DNA of 64,000 bases. Source: Pseudomonas sp. M30-35 (GTDB taxonomy: Bacteria > Pseudomonadota > Gammaproteobacteria > Pseudomonadales > Pseudomonadaceae). The stretch spans positions 558,001 to 622,000 of the forward strand of contig NZ_CP020892.1 of NCBI RefSeq assembly GCF_002163625.1. Reading direction: 5' to 3'. This document shows, in pieces, positions 37,267-47,783 of this stretch. The position numbers and the translations under genes were made by a program. The notes under the pieces were generated by a model. It was not told the DNA's origin, ran no database searches, and saw nothing but the letters and a program-made list of their open reading frames with translations. How positions within the stretch are numbered: position 1 is the first letter of the stretch; every line of letters begins with the position of its first letter.

Positions 37267-37311
37267 TTGACAATGAGTAGGCGTAAACGTATGTTTCAAA
37301 CACCTGTTTGA
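37267..37311 (+). promoter_or_regulatory. Promoter with PsrA operator upstream of the first acyl-CoA dehydrogenase
   Basis: TTGACA (37267-37272) and TATGTT (37290-37295) with a 17-bp spacer form the promoter. CAAACACCTGTTTG at 37297-37310 is a perfect PsrA site (CAAAC-N4-GTTTG), extended to a 16-bp inverted repeat, over the transcription start. PsrA is a TetR-type fatty-acid-responsive repressor of beta-oxidation genes. TTCAAACA recurs at 37331 and 37355 on both sides of a TCGGG/CCCGA hairpin in the leader. The rest of 36932-37405 shows no gene. Confidence 0.75.
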
Positions 37312-37405
37312 TTGTTGTCTTGCGGCAACCTTCAAACATTCGGGATTTACCCGATTCAAACAACTATTCGGTCACCCATACCGACCACCGCAGAGGTTAT
37401 TAGCT

Positions 37406-39211
37406 ATGCCTGATTACAAGGCCCCCTTGCGTGATATTCGTTTCGTACGTGACGAACTGCTCGGCTACGAAGCGCATTATCAGAGCCTGCCTGGCTGCGA
37501 AGATGCAACGCCAGACATGGTCAGTGCCATTCTTGAAGAAGGCGCCAAGTTTTGTGAGCAGGTGCTGTCTCCGTTGAACCGTGTGGGTGACATCGAAGGC
37601 TGCACCTGGAGCGAAGACGGCGTTAAGACGCCGACTGGCTTTAAAGAAGCCTACAAGCAGTACGTCGAAGGCGGCTGGCCAAGCCTGTCTCACGACGTCG
37701 ACCACGGCGGTCAAGGCCTGCCTGAGTCGCTGGGTCTTGCCATCAGTGAAATGATCGGCACCTCCAACTGGTCGTGGGGCATGTACCCAGGTTTGTCGCA
37801 CGGCGCGATGAACACCATCTCTGAGCACGGCACAGAAGAGCAACAGCACACTTACCTGACCAAGCTGGTTACGGGTGAGTGGACTGGCACCATGTGTTTG
37901 ACCGAACCACATTGTGGTACTGACCTTGGCATGCTGCGCACCAAGGCTGAGCCACAGGCTGACGGTTCTTACAAAGTTTCCGGCACCAAGATTTTCATCT
38001 CGGCTGGTGAACACGACATGGCCGATAACATCGTCCACATCGTGCTTGCACGTCTTCCAGATGCCCCAGCAGGGACTAAAGGTATTTCGCTGTTCATCGT
38101 GCCTAAGTTCATGCCGAACGCTGACGGCGGCATCGGTGAGCGCAACGCAGTGAGCTGTGGCTCGCTGGAGCACAAGATGGGCATCCACGGTAACGCGACC
38201 TGTGTGATGAACTTCGATGGCGCTACCGGTTACCTGATCGGCCCAGCCAATAAAGGCCTGAACTGCATGTTCACCTTTATGAACACTGCGCGTCTGGGCA
38301 CTGCTCTGCAGGGCTTAGCTCACGCTGAAGCAGGTTTCCAGGGCGGTCTTAAGTACGCTCGTGAACGCTTGCAGATGCGCGCACTGACTGGCCCGAAAGC
38401 ACCGGACAAAGCGGCTGACCCGATCATCGTTCACCCTGACGTACGTCGCATGTTGTTGACCATGAAAGCGTTCGCTGAAGGCAATCGCGCAATGGTTTAC
38501 TTCACTGCCAAGCAGGTCGATATCGTCAAATACAGCCAGGACGCTGAAGAGAAGAAGCAAGCCGACGCACTGCTGGCCTTCCTGACGCCGATTGCCAAAG
38601 CATTTATGACCGAAGTTGGCTTCGAAGCGGCTAACCACGGCGTGCAGATTTACGGTGGCCACGGCTTTATCGCCGAGTGGGGCATGGAGCAGAACGTTCG
38701 CGACAGCCGTATTTCGATGTTGTACGAAGGCACCACCGGTATTCAGGCGCTCGATCTGCTGGGTCGTAAAATCCTGATGACTCAGGGCGAAGCACTCAAA
38801 GGCTTCACCAAGATCGTGCACAAGTTCTGCCAGGCTAACGAAGGCAACGAAGCAATTTCTGAGTTCGTTGCGCCGCTGGCCAAGCTGAACAAAGAGTGGG
38901 CTGATGTGACCATGAAGGTCGGCATGGCTGCGATGAAAGATCGTGAAGAAGTTGGCGCGGCATCGGTTGATTATCTGATGTACAGCGGTTACGCCTGCCT
39001 GGCTTACTTCTGGGCTGATATCGCTCGTCTGGCAGCTGAGAAGCTGGCCGCTGGCACCAGCGAAGAAGCTTTCTACAAGGCCAAGTTGCAGACTGCGCGC
39101 TTCTACTTCGCACGTATTCTGCCGCGTACTCGCACTCACGTAGAAACAATGCTGTCGGGCGCTAACAACCTGATGGATATGGATGAAGAGAACTTTGCCC
39201 TGGGTTACTAA
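37406..39211 (+). CDS. Acyl-CoA dehydrogenase (FadE-type, about 600 aa), copy 1
   Basis: FAD-dependent acyl-CoA dehydrogenase of 601 aa for the first step of fatty-acid beta-oxidation. It has the short N-terminal extension [12 protein letters not shown], an acyl-CoA dehydrogenase core with [13 protein letters not shown] and the catalytic Glu in [16 protein letters not shown] (about residue 442), and a C-terminal extra domain (about 475-600). It corresponds to the PA0506 (FadE1) position after the bio operon in P. aeruginosa, from memory. The PsrA operator upstream predicts induction by long-chain acyl-CoA. Confidence 0.92.
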   Translation: MPDYKAPLRDIRFVRDELLGYEAHYQSLPGCEDATPDMVSAILEEGAKFCEQVLSPLNRVGDIEGCTWSEDGVKTPTGFKEAYKQYVEGGWPSLSHDVDHGGQGLPESLGLAISEMIGTSNWSWGMYPGLSHGAMNTISEHGTEEQQHTYLTKLVTGEWTGTMCLTEPHCGTDLGMLRTKAEPQADGSYKVSGTKIFISAGEHDMADNIVHIVLARLPDAPAGTKGISLFIVPKFMPNADGGIGERNAVSCGSLEHKMGIHGNATCVMNFDGATGYLIGPANKGLNCMFTFMNTARLGTALQGLAHAEAGFQGGLKYARERLQMRALTGPKAPDKAADPIIVHPDVRRMLLTMKAFAEGNRAMVYFTAKQVDIVKYSQDAEEKKQADALLAFLTPIAKAFMTEVGFEAANHGVQIYGGHGFIAEWGMEQNVRDSRISMLYEGTTGIQALDLLGRKILMTQGEALKGFTKIVHKFCQANEGNEAISEFVAPLAKLNKEWADVTMKVGMAAMKDREEVGAASVDYLMYSGYACLAYFWADIARLAAEKLAAGTSEEAFYKAKLQTARFYFARILPRTRTHVETMLSGANNLMDMDEENFALGY

Positions 39212-39280
39212 GTAGCCCGGACGCTAGCGTTCGACATTCATAGCGCCGCTTGAGTCTTTGGATTCTCCGGCGTGGTCACC

Positions 39281-39325
39281 AAAACACCCTGCGCGGGCTT
39301 CGCCTTCGCAGGGTGTTTTGTTTTT
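39281..39325 (+). terminator. Terminator after acyl-CoA dehydrogenase 1
   Basis: A perfect 13-bp stem AAAACACCCTGCG / CGCAGGGTGTTTT with a 13-nt loop, ending in a T-rich tract (TTTTGTTTTT). Confidence 0.93.
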
Positions 39326-39466
39326 GTGGATCATCAGCGGATTGGGCGTGCGAAAGCTTAATTGCGAGGCGCGCAGTATTCGAGGCAGGAAGCTTTTTTA
39401 GCTGGCGCTGCGGCCGAGCTGTGAAGGTGCGCAGGAATGGGGCAGGGGCTACATCTACTCGCGTAG

Positions 39467-39673
39467 TTATGCAGATTCTCGTTTAACCAAATCATACTGC
39501 TCGTGGCCATCATCCCAACCCGCTTCCCAGGCCGCACTGAGTACTTCAGCTGTTTGCTTGAGCGGGGCCTTGGGTTGCCCGGTTAGACCAACCATATAGC
39601 CTTGTTGGTAGGCCTTGTTGAGATTTTCAAGGCTCCAATCCTGATGTTGTTCGGTCTGCGAGTCTGCCGCCAT
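39467..39673 (-). CDS. RMF-like small protein (ribosome modulation factor family)
   Basis: A 68-aa protein whose core AYQQGYMVGLTGQP...AAWEAGWDDGHEQ follows the RMF pattern (GYxAGLxG...W..GW.DG), the fold that blocks ribosomes in 100S dimers. Unlike canonical RMF it has no Cys-Pro-Tyr segment and few basic residues at its ends; it is acidic overall. It is therefore probably a paralogue with altered ribosome binding, not the main RMF. It reads toward the acyl-CoA dehydrogenase terminator and sits 160 bp from gshA. Confidence 0.7.
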   Translation of the reverse strand: MAADSQTEQHQDWSLENLNKAYQQGYMVGLTGQPKAPLKQTAEVLSAAWEAGWDDGHEQYDLVKRESA

Positions 39674-39832
39674 GAGAATTGCTCAATTAATTCGACTAGT
39701 GCCTATGCTAGCTGGGTTGAGCACCTATGACTGAGCCGCTGGTCTCGCCTTTTACTCCGCTGGTTGTTTTTGTGACGTGGGCCTCCATCTGCTGGCAGCT
39801 CTGTTTGCGCAGCAGATGACCTAGTTAATTGC

Positions 39833-41428
39833 TCAGCTTGATAGTGGCTGGTCGTGACCAAGAATGCTGGCTTGGTAGGCGGAGACAAACGTATCGAAGT
39901 CGCCTTGTTGATGACTTTCAATCTCTGCCTGCTCACGCAAAGACTCTGCGCTTGCCTGCTCAAGAGCTGCATTTTGCTCAGCACTTAATGGCTGGCTCTT
40001 GAAGTAGTCGGCGTGCAGCTTGCTTTGGCGCAGTGAGAACTGGGCAAAGCTTTCGCCTTGTTGCAGTTGCTCCAGCACTTGCGCGGATGGCGTCAGGCTG
40101 ACATCGGCAACTTTTTCACGTTGAGCTTGCAGGGCTTGGCTGTGCTCAACACCGCCATTGCTGCGGTCGAGCAGGTCGGCCATTTGCTGGATTTCGTCTA
40201 GCAGTTCATCGGCCCAGGTCTTGAGTTCGACTTGCTTGTCTGCGCGCTGCAAATGCAGGCCAGGACGGCGACCTTCCTTGACCACTTTAAGGAAGTTTTC
40301 AGTGCAGGCCATGCATTCGTCACTTTCAAGTGCCGGGCTTTCCTGTAGCGCGCAGTAAAGCAAAAACGCATCGAGGAACTGTGCTTGCTTAAGGTCGATA
40401 CCCATCGGTAAGAACGGGTTGATATCCAGGCAGCGTACTTCGATGTACTGCACGCCACGGGCAACCAGTGCCTGAATGGGCCGCTCGCCGCTGTAGGTCA
40501 CACGCTTAGGGCGAATGCTTGAGTAGTACTCGTTTTCAATCTGCAGAATGTTGGTGTTGAGCTGCAGCCAGTCGCCATTGGCGCTGCGGGTGCCGATTTC
40601 AACGTAGGGCAGATAAGGTGTGCCAACCGCTTGGCGCAGGCTGTCAGTGTAGCTGGCAAGGTCGTTGTAGCAGGGGGTTAGCTCTGCTTGGGCGTTGCTT
40701 TGATAGCCCAGGTCGCTCATGCGTAAGCTGGTTGCGTAAGGCAGATACAGGGTGTCGGCATCGAGTTGCTGGAGCTTGTGTGCGCTGCCCCGCATAAAGC
40801 CAATGTCCAGCGCCGGAGAGGCGCCGAACAGATACATCAATAGCCAGCTGTAGCGGCGGAAATTGCGGATCATCGCGATGTAGCTGACTGACTGATAATC
40901 GCGCGCGCAGCGGTTGTTGGGGTCGAGGCTTTGCAGCAGCGGCCAAAGTTGATCCGGCAAGGAGAAGTTGTAGTGAATGCCGGCAATGCATTGCATGGTC
41001 TTGCCGTAGCGCAGGGCGAGGCCCTGACGATAAACATACTTAAGCTTGCCGATATGCGAGTCGCCATATTGAGCGATTGGGATGACATCCTCCGCCGGTA
41101 ATGCGCAGGGCATTGACGGGCTCCACAGGTACTCGTCTTCCAGCTTGCTATAGGTGTAGCGATGAGTTTGTTCCAGGTTCGCTAAGGTGCTTGCCGGATT
41201 TGCTTCTGCCGGGGTGATGAACTCCAGCAGCGCTTCGGAATAATCGGTGGTGATCTGCGGGTGCGTCAACGCAGAGCCCAGCGCTTTGGGGTGTGGCGTC
41301 AGTGCCAGCTGACCGTCGCTATCAACCCGCAGGCATTCGCGTTCGATGCCATGCAGGCACTGAGTGAGCAGCGAGAGGTGGTTTGGCTCGCCAAGCAGTG
41401 CCACGCGGCGGGATAACAAATTGCTCAA
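39833..41428 (-). CDS. gshA: Glutamate-cysteine ligase
   Basis: First enzyme of glutathione synthesis, 531 aa, of the proteobacterial GshA type. Recognisable segments are [60 protein letters not shown] substrate region, and the [10 protein letters not shown] metal/ATP region. The start is a TTG at 41428 with AAGGA 8 nt upstream, giving the family start MSNLLSRR. Monocistronic by spacing. Confidence 0.95.
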   Translation of the reverse strand: MSNLLSRRVALLGEPNHLSLLTQCLHGIERECLRVDSDGQLALTPHPKALGSALTHPQITTDYSEALLEFITPAEANPASTLANLEQTHRYTYSKLEDEYLWSPSMPCALPAEDVIPIAQYGDSHIGKLKYVYRQGLALRYGKTMQCIAGIHYNFSLPDQLWPLLQSLDPNNRCARDYQSVSYIAMIRNFRRYSWLLMYLFGASPALDIGFMRGSAHKLQQLDADTLYLPYATSLRMSDLGYQSNAQAELTPCYNDLASYTDSLRQAVGTPYLPYVEIGTRSANGDWLQLNTNILQIENEYYSSIRPKRVTYSGERPIQALVARGVQYIEVRCLDINPFLPMGIDLKQAQFLDAFLLYCALQESPALESDECMACTENFLKVVKEGRRPGLHLQRADKQVELKTWADELLDEIQQMADLLDRSNGGVEHSQALQAQREKVADVSLTPSAQVLEQLQQGESFAQFSLRQSKLHADYFKSQPLSAEQNAALEQASAESLREQAEIESHQQGDFDTFVSAYQASILGHDQPLSS

Positions 41429-41535
41429 AGTCGAATTCCTTCACCCATCAGTCGAGCCAATATGGGGGCACACTGAACAGTCTGCAAGGGGGTGTCAGCA
41501 ATTTGCCTGACCACAGCCGAGCGTTAAATTAAATG

Positions 41536-41587
41536 GCTGGTGGTTGTCGCAGTGACACAACAACGCGTGACTGCGACAAGTGCCAGC
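41536..41587 (-). terminator. Large inverted repeat between the thioesterase gene and gshA
   Basis: Two 18-base arms (41536-41553 and 41570-41587) pair at 15 of 18 positions, including a perfect 10-bp core TTGTCGCAGT/ACTGCGACAA, with a 16-nt loop. On the minus strand it lies 35 bp after the tex-thioesterase stop and is followed by an AT-rich tract, so termination of that operon upstream of gshA is likely. Confidence 0.6.
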
Positions 41588-41621
41588 TAGGCTGTTTATA
41601 CAGCAGCATAGCCCACAGCCA

Positions 41622-42008
41622 TTACACGCGAGCGAAGGTGCCTTGTGCTGTAGCGACTAATTTGTCGCCTTGATGCACCTGCGCTTCCACTACTAAAGTG
41701 CGGCGGCCAGCATGCAGCACCTTAGCCACACAAATCACCGAACCTTGGTCGATTGCGCGTATGTAATTGACCTTGCATTCAAGCGTGACGCTGCCCTGAT
41801 CGAAGCCGTGGGCGCTGGAGCAAGCCAGTCCCATGGCGATATCAATCAGTGAAAACAACGCACCGCCATGCAGCTTTTTGTGCCGGTTGCGCAGTGGGTC
41901 GGTGAGGTTGAGGCGTACCCGAGCCTCACCATCGGCCACGCTCAGCGGTTCCACGCCGAGCAATTGGCTGAATGCGCTAGAGGTTAATTCCTCCGGCAGG
42001 TCGGTCAT
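41622..42008 (-). CDS. PaaI-type hotdog thioesterase
   Basis: A 128-aa hotdog-fold acyl-CoA thioesterase of the PaaI/YdiI kind. The helix segment [19 protein letters not shown] (about residues 48-66) contains the HGG loop and catalytic acid region of the family; [16 protein letters not shown] is the next conserved strand. The ATG overlaps the tex stop (ATGA), so it is co-translated with tex, the same arrangement as in P. aeruginosa from memory. The acyl substrate is unknown. Confidence 0.88.
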   Translation of the reverse strand: MTDLPEELTSSAFSQLLGVEPLSVADGEARVRLNLTDPLRNRHKKLHGGALFSLIDIAMGLACSSAHGFDQGSVTLECKVNYIRAIDQGSVICVAKVLHAGRRTLVVEAQVHQGDKLVATAQGTFARV

Positions 42009-44326
42009 TTTTTCTTCAACTGTTTAGCGTTGGCGAACAGCGATGCCATTGCATTGTTGACGGGTGCTGGTTTGTTTTCCGGGCGCGGGGCTGGCGTGTT
42101 GCTGCGCGAATTATTGCCGCGATTACCACCGCCACGTGGGCCTTCGACCTTCTCGCCCGGGGTATCGCTCATGCGCATGCTCAGGGCAATCCGGTTGCGC
42201 GGGATGTCGACTTCCATGACTTTGACCTTAACCACTTCACCGGCCTTGACCGCCTCGTGCGGGTCCTTGATGAATTTCTCTGAAAGCGCAGAGATATGCA
42301 CCAAACCATCCTGATGCACGCCGATATCGACAAACGCACCGAAGTTGGTGACGTTGGTCACCACGCCTTCAAGAATCATCCCCAACTGCAAGTCCTTGAG
42401 GGTTTCAACACCTTCCTGGAATTCTGCTGTCTTGAACTCTGGACGTGGGTCGCGGCCCGGTTTTTCCAGTTCCTGAAGAATGTCGCCAATGGTGACGAGG
42501 CCGAAGGTTTCGTCGGTGTACTGTTTAGGGTCAAGGCGCTTGAGGAAGCTGCTGTCACCAATCAGCGAGCGAATATCGCGGTTGGTGTCTTTGGCGATAC
42601 GTTGCACCAATGGATAGGTTTCCGGGTGAACGGCTGAGGCATCCAGCGGGTTGTCGCCATTCATGATGCGCAAGAAGCCTGCTGCTTGTTCGAAGGTCTT
42701 GTCGCCCAGACGCGGCACTTTCTTCAGGTCATCACGGGATTTGAATGCGCCGTTGGCATCGCGGTGGGCAACGATATTCTGCGCCAAGGTGCTGTTGAGG
42801 CCCGAGATACGAGCGAGCAGGGCGCTGGATGCGGTGTTCACATCTACGCCGACGGCGTTCACACAGTCTTCGACTACGGCATCCAGACCACGGGCCAGTT
42901 TCAGCTGGGACACGTCATGCTGGTATTGACCAACGCCAATTGATTTCGGATCTATTTTCACCAGCTCAGCCAGTGGGTCTTGCAGGCGTCGGGCAATGGA
43001 TACCGCGCCACGAATCGTCACGTCGAGATCAGGAAACTCTTTGGCCGCCAATTCAGATGCCGAGTAGACCGAGGCGCCTGCTTCCGAGACCATGACTTTG
43101 GTGGCTTTAAGTGCTGGATATTTTTTGATCAGCTCAATCGCCAGCTTGTCGCTTTCACGGCTCGCGGTGCCATTGCCAATCGCAATCAGGTCTACCGAGT
43201 GTTTGGCGCACATCGCCGCCAGCACCGAGATGGTCTGATCCCACTGGTTCTTCGGCGCATGTGGATAAACCGTAGCACTGTCGAGCAGTTTACCGGTGGC
43301 ATCGACCACCGCGATTTTGCAGCCGGTGCGCAAGCCAGGGTCGAGGCCCAAGGTTGCCCGCGGGCCAGCCGGGGCGGCGAGCAGCAAATCATTGAGGTTA
43401 CGGGCGAATACTGAAATAGCTTCGTTTTCGGCGTTTTCACGCAGGTCGCCGAGCAGGTCGGTTTCAAGGTGAGTATAGAGCTTGACCTTCCAGGTCCAGC
43501 GCACTACTTCAGCCAGCCACTTATCGGCTGGACGCCCTTGATTGCTGATGCCGAAGCGCTCGGCAATCATGCCCTCACACGGATGCATGGTGCCCGGCAA
43601 CTCGTCGCCGACTTTCAGGCTCGAACTGAGGATGCCCTCGTTGCGGCCACGGAAAATTGCCAATGCCCGGTGTGAAGGCATGTTTTTGAGCTTTTCATCG
43701 TGCTCAAAGTAGTCGCGGAACTTCGCACCTTCAGTTTCTTTGCCCGCAACCAGGCGTGCGCTGATGGTCGCGTTGTCGCTCATGAAGCTGCGCAGGCTGG
43801 TCAGCAAGGTGGCGTCTTCAGCGAAGCGCTCCATGAGAATGTATTTGGCGCCTTCGAGCACTGCTTTGCTGTCGGCGAAGCCTTTTTCCGCATCGATAAA
43901 CCGAGTCGCTTCGGTTTCAGGTGTCAGGCTCGGGTCGTTAAACAGCGCATCGGCCAACTCGCCGATACCTGCTTCCAAGGCAATCTGGCCCTTGGTGCGG
44001 CGCTTTTGTTTGTACGGCAGGTACAAATCTTCGAGGCGTGTTTTGGTGTCGGCAAGACTGATTTCGCGTTGCAACTCGGGGGTTAGCTTGCCTTGTTCTT
44101 CGATGCTGGCAAGAATGCTGGCGCGGCGATCATCCAACTCACGCAGGTAGCGCAGGCGCTCTTCCAGATTACGCAGCTGAGTGTCATCCAGACTGCCGGT
44201 GACCTCTTTACGGTAGCGAGAGATGAACGGTACGGTCGAGCCTTCATCGAGCAGCGCTACGGCGGCGGCAACCTGTTGTGGGCGTACGCCCAGTTCTTCG
44301 GCGATGCGGTTGTTGATGCTATCCAT
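42005..44326 (-). CDS. tex: RNA-binding transcription accessory protein Tex
   Basis: Cytosolic nucleic-acid-binding protein of 773 aa. In order: helical Tex N-terminal region, YqgF-like RNase H fold ([23 protein letters not shown], about 325), helix-hairpin-helix region (about 490-560) and C-terminal S1 domain ([35 protein letters not shown], about 645-715), then a basic Gly/Asn/Pro-rich tail. I start at the ATG at 44326 ([14 protein letters not shown]), as in homologues, though the ribosome-binding site there is weak; the frame 42 codons longer is not conserved. Confidence 0.94.
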   Translation of the reverse strand: MDSINNRIAEELGVRPQQVAAAVALLDEGSTVPFISRYRKEVTGSLDDTQLRNLEERLRYLRELDDRRASILASIEEQGKLTPELQREISLADTKTRLEDLYLPYKQKRRTKGQIALEAGIGELADALFNDPSLTPETEATRFIDAEKGFADSKAVLEGAKYILMERFAEDATLLTSLRSFMSDNATISARLVAGKETEGAKFRDYFEHDEKLKNMPSHRALAIFRGRNEGILSSSLKVGDELPGTMHPCEGMIAERFGISNQGRPADKWLAEVVRWTWKVKLYTHLETDLLGDLRENAENEAISVFARNLNDLLLAAPAGPRATLGLDPGLRTGCKIAVVDATGKLLDSATVYPHAPKNQWDQTISVLAAMCAKHSVDLIAIGNGTASRESDKLAIELIKKYPALKATKVMVSEAGASVYSASELAAKEFPDLDVTIRGAVSIARRLQDPLAELVKIDPKSIGVGQYQHDVSQLKLARGLDAVVEDCVNAVGVDVNTASSALLARISGLNSTLAQNIVAHRDANGAFKSRDDLKKVPRLGDKTFEQAAGFLRIMNGDNPLDASAVHPETYPLVQRIAKDTNRDIRSLIGDSSFLKRLDPKQYTDETFGLVTIGDILQELEKPGRDPRPEFKTAEFQEGVETLKDLQLGMILEGVVTNVTNFGAFVDIGVHQDGLVHISALSEKFIKDPHEAVKAGEVVKVKVMEVDIPRNRIALSMRMSDTPGEKVEGPRGGGNRGNNSRSNTPAPRPENKPAPVNNAMASLFANAKQLKKK

Positions 44327-44666
44327 ATATAAAAAACTACCCACACTGGATCGAAAAACCAGCCTCGCAAACAATTGGGCATCTGAAAAACACTGCTCTA
44401 CAGGCCGGGTTTGCGGCCTGATCTTTTCAAATGTACCTTGCGGACTAGACACTAAAGCGGCGCATTATAAACACCGTAAAGGCGTGAGCTGGGACCGTTC
44501 GGGGAAAAATCTGCTAACAATGGCTCCAAGCAGGCAACCTGGCATCTGGGCAATAATGCTTGTATTGGAGACTATTCAGCGTTTATGACGACGGTAAATA
44601 ACGACTTGGCTCGTTAATATATGGGTTATAAATGGCTAGAACAGGTTCTCAGTCTAGGAGTTATAC

Positions 44667-45404
44667 ATGAGCGGCACTGCACCTGTGGTTGAAGGCGAAA
44701 AAATTCTGATTGTCGATGACGATGCCCGTCTTCGACGCTTGCTTGAGCGTTTCTTTGAAGAGCAAGGCTACCGTGTACGCGCGGTTGAAAACGTCGAGCA
44801 AATGGACCGGGTTTTAGCGCGCGAGCTATTCAGCTTGCTAGTGCTTGATCTGATGCTGCCAGGTGAAGACGGCCTTTCAGCGTGCCGTCGTTTGCGCGAA
44901 TCGAACAATCAAATGCCAATCATCATGCTCACCGCCAAAGGTGACGAAGCCAGCCGTATTCAAGGTTTGGAGTTGGGCGCGGATGATTATCTGGCCAAAC
45001 CCTTCAACCCACGGGAATTGCTCGCGCGGGTTAAAGCCGTGCTGCGTCGCCAGGCGCCAATCGTACCGGGCGCGCCGGGTAGCGAAGAGGCCAGCGTAAC
45101 CTTTGGCGATTACGAGTTGTCATTGGCGACTCGTGAGCTGAAGAAGGGCGAAGAAGTGCACATGCTGACCACGGGTGAATTTGCCGTGCTCAAGGCATTG
45201 GTACAGCACGCCCGTGAGCCATTGACTCGCGACAAGCTGATGAATCTGGCGCGTGGTCGTGAATGGGATGCGCTTGAGCGTTCGATCGACGTACAGATCT
45301 CGCGTCTGCGCCGCTTGATCGAACCAGACCCATCCAAGCCACGCTATATCCAGACTGTCTGGGGCGTTGGTTATGTGTTCGTACCGGACGGCAACAAATC
45401 CTGA
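44667..45404 (+). CDS. ompR: Response regulator OmpR (AmgR)
   Basis: A 245-aa OmpR-family regulator. The receiver domain (about 12-125) has the acidic pair DDD, phospho-Asp in LVLDLMLPGEDG and the Lys of LAKPF. The winged-helix DNA-binding domain (about 145-240) includes RSIDVQISRLRRLIEPDP and GVGYVFVPDG. In P. aeruginosa the orthologue is called AmgR and controls membrane-stress and aminoglycoside tolerance genes. AGGAG lies 6 nt before the ATG. It is followed by a terminator-like hairpin, then envZ. Confidence 0.94.
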   Translation: MSGTAPVVEGEKILIVDDDARLRRLLERFFEEQGYRVRAVENVEQMDRVLARELFSLLVLDLMLPGEDGLSACRRLRESNNQMPIIMLTAKGDEASRIQGLELGADDYLAKPFNPRELLARVKAVLRRQAPIVPGAPGSEEASVTFGDYELSLATRELKKGEEVHMLTTGEFAVLKALVQHAREPLTRDKLMNLARGREWDALERSIDVQISRLRRLIEPDPSKPRYIQTVWGVGYVFVPDGNKS

Positions 45405-45452
45405 TCGGTTTCTGCCCCGTATCAACTGGGGCGCATAGACACCGCATAAAGG

Positions 45453-45480
45453 CTGGGCGCTTCGGCGCCCAGTTGTTTTT
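45453..45480 (+). terminator. Terminator-like hairpin between ompR and envZ
   Basis: A perfect 8-bp GC-rich stem CTGGGCGC / GCGCCCAG closed by the stable TTCG tetraloop and followed by TTGTTTTT. It lies 48 bp after the ompR stop and 21 bp before the envZ start. Confidence 0.85.
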
Positions 45481-45501
45481 CACCTGGCTTGAAAGTGACT
45501 G

Positions 45502-46815
45502 ATGAAAGCACCGCTGTGGTTCCCACAAAGTTTCTTCGCACGCACCTTGTGGCTGGTGTTGATCGTCGTACTGTTCTCCAAAGCCTTGACCCTGGTTTAT
45601 CTGTTGATGAACGAGGATATGCTGGTCGACCGCCAATACAGCCATGGTGCTGCGCTGACGTTGCGCGCCTATTGGGCTGCTGATCCGGAAGACCGTGATC
45701 GCATCGCGCAAGCCGCCGACCTCAAGCAAGTTCCGCGTAAAGTGGTGCCGGCCAGCGAACAACATTGGCCCTACAGCGAAATTTTCCAGCGCCAGATGCA
45801 ATCCGAACTCGGTCCCGAGACCGAAGTGCGAGTGCGAGCGAAAAGTCCACCGGCCTTGTGGGTGCATGCACCGACGCTGGGAGAAGGCTGGATTCGTGTA
45901 CCCCTTTATCCACACCCTTTACGTAGCCAGCAAATCTGGAGCGTACTCGGCTGGTTCCTGGGTATTGGCTTACTCTCAACCGCTGCGGCATGGATTTTCG
46001 TTCGCCAGCTTAGCGCGCCGCTCAAGGGCTTGGTGTTTGCTGCGCGGCAGTTGGGTAAAGGCCGTAGCGTGCGTTTGCCGGTTAGTGACACACCGAATGA
46101 GATGATGGAGGTGTATCGCGCCTTCAATCAAATGGCTGAAGACGTGGAACAAGCGGCCCGTGAGCGTGAGCTTATGCTCGCCGGGGTTTCACATGACCTG
46201 CGCACGCCGTTGACGCGCCTGCGTTTGTCATTGGAGTTTCTGCAGAACGACTCGGAACTGACCGATGACATGGTTCGTGATATCGAGGATATGGATGCAA
46301 TCCTCGATCAGTTCCTGGCCTTTATCCGCGATGGTCGTGACGAACTTGTCGAGGAGCTTGATCTGTTGACGCTGGTGCGTGAAGTTGTCACGCCCTATAA
46401 CCAGCATCAAGAAAAGGTTCGGCTATGCCTTGAGCCGATTCCGGTGTTCCCGTTGCGCCGAATCTCGATCAAGCGGCTGTTGACCAACCTAATCGAAAAC
46501 GCACTGCGTTACGGTGGCGATACCGCAGAGGTTGCCGTTTCGATGTCCGGCGATATGAGTGCGCCCTACGTGGTGTTGAGCGTGCTTGACCGTGGCGTCG
46601 GGATTGATCCGGCGGAGCTCAACAGCATCACCAATCCGTTTATCCGTGGCGATCGAGCGCGTGGCGGCCAAGGTGCGGGTCTGGGCTTGGCTATCGTCAA
46701 ACGTATTGCTGCGCTGCATGGCGGCAGTATTGAGCTGCGCAATCGTTCGGGTGGTGGGCTTGAGGCGCGTGTATGCCTGCCTTTAGGCCTGCTGCTGCCT
46801 CGGGATGCGGTCTGA
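45502..46815 (+). CDS. envZ: Sensor histidine kinase EnvZ (AmgS)
   Basis: Inner-membrane sensor of 437 aa. Helices near residues 12-36 and 150-172 flank a periplasmic domain of about 110 residues; then HAMP (about 173-225), HisKA with the phospho-His in GVSHDLRTPLTRLRLSLEFL (about 232) and HATPase_c with NLIENALRYGG, DRGVGIDP and GAGLGLAIVKRIA. Partner of the regulator upstream. The spacing of 97 bp with a hairpin suggests reduced expression relative to ompR. Confidence 0.94.
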   Translation: MKAPLWFPQSFFARTLWLVLIVVLFSKALTLVYLLMNEDMLVDRQYSHGAALTLRAYWAADPEDRDRIAQAADLKQVPRKVVPASEQHWPYSEIFQRQMQSELGPETEVRVRAKSPPALWVHAPTLGEGWIRVPLYPHPLRSQQIWSVLGWFLGIGLLSTAAAWIFVRQLSAPLKGLVFAARQLGKGRSVRLPVSDTPNEMMEVYRAFNQMAEDVEQAARERELMLAGVSHDLRTPLTRLRLSLEFLQNDSELTDDMVRDIEDMDAILDQFLAFIRDGRDELVEELDLLTLVREVVTPYNQHQEKVRLCLEPIPVFPLRRISIKRLLTNLIENALRYGGDTAEVAVSMSGDMSAPYVVLSVLDRGVGIDPAELNSITNPFIRGDRARGGQGAGLGLAIVKRIAALHGGSIELRNRSGGGLEARVCLPLGLLLPRDAV

Positions 46816-46826
46816 CTTGCTGACGG

Positions 46827-46864
46827 CCTGTAGGTGGACAGCATAAAGCGTGTCCATCTACAGG
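46827..46864. terminator. Hairpin between convergent envZ and rimK
   Basis: 14-bp arms CCTGTAGGTGGACA and TGTCCATCTACAGG pair with a single G-T wobble around a 10-nt loop. It sits between the envZ stop and the rimK stop and can serve both; no T-tract. Confidence 0.6.
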
Positions 46865-46877
46865 CTCGCTATCAGGG

Positions 46878-47783
46878 TCAGCCTTTGCCTTTGGTGCGGG
46901 TCAGTCGCGGGCTGCTATTCTTTTCCAAGTGTTGAATGATTATCCCGGCGACATCTTTGCTGGTGGTTGACTCAATACCTTCAAGCCCGGGTGATGAGTT
47001 GACTTCCATTACCAGCGCACCGTGATTGGAGCGCAAAATATCCACCCCGGCCACGCTGAGCCCCATCACTTTTGCTGCGCGAATCGCGGTCATGCGCTCT
47101 TCAGGGGTGATTTTGATTAAGCTGGCAGAACCGCCGCGGTGCAGGTTGGAGCGAAACTCACCCGGTTTGGCCTGACGCTTCATCGCGGCGATAACTTTGT
47201 CACCGACCACAAAGCAGCGAATATCCGCACCACCTGCTTCCTTGATGTATTCCTGGACCATGATGTCCTGTTTAAGGCTCATAAAGGCCTCAATCACTGA
47301 CTCAGCGGCTTTCTCCGTTTCGCACAGTACTACGCCGATACCTTGGGTGCCTTCGAGCACCTTGATCACCAATGGCGCGCCATTGACCATGTGGATCAAG
47401 TCCGGGATGTCATCCGGCGAGTGCGCAAACCCGGTGACTGGCAAGCCAATACCGCGGCGTGAAAGTAATTGCAGTGAGCGCAGTTTGTCCCGAGAGCGAG
47501 CAATGGCCACCGACTCATTAAGTGGCACCACGCCCATCATTTCGAACTGGCGCAGTACGGCGCAGCCGTAGAATGTCACTGAGGCGCCGATCCGTGGGAT
47601 AACCGCGTCAAAACCTTCCAGCGGCGCGCCACGGTAGTGAATTTGTGGTTTGTGACTGGCGATGTTCATATAGGCACGCAGGGTGTCGATGACCACCATT
47701 TCGTGGCCTCGTTGCTGACCAGCCTCGACCAAGCGACGGGTTGAATAAAGTCGCGGATTACGCGACAGCACAGCGATTTTCAT
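46878..47783 (-). CDS. rimK: Ribosomal protein S6 glutamate ligase RimK (ATP-grasp)
   Basis: A 301-aa ATP-grasp ligase that adds glutamates to the C-terminus of ribosomal protein S6. ATP-grasp segments visible are [19 protein letters not shown] (about 137-155), [22 protein letters not shown] and the metal-binding [15 protein letters not shown] (about 258-272). Its ATG overlaps the stop of rimB. In pseudomonads RimK activity affects translation and c-di-GMP-linked behaviour. Confidence 0.93.
   Translation of the reverse strand: MKIAVLSRNPRLYSTRRLVEAGQQRGHEMVVIDTLRAYMNIASHKPQIHYRGAPLEGFDAVIPRIGASVTFYGCAVLRQFEMMGVVPLNESVAIARSRDKLRSLQLLSRRGIGLPVTGFAHSPDDIPDLIHMVNGAPLVIKVLEGTQGIGVVLCETEKAAESVIEAFMSLKQDIMVQEYIKEAGGADIRCFVVGDKVIAAMKRQAKPGEFRSNLHRGGSASLIKITPEERMTAIRAAKVMGLSVAGVDILRSNHGALVMEVNSSPGLEGIESTTSKDVAGIIIQHLEKNSSPRLTRTKGKG

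Noticed and set aside
37400..39139. Long minus-strand frames opposite acyl-CoA dehydrogenase 1
   Set aside because: Shadow frames; similar ones occur opposite the other two paralogues, showing they follow codon bias.
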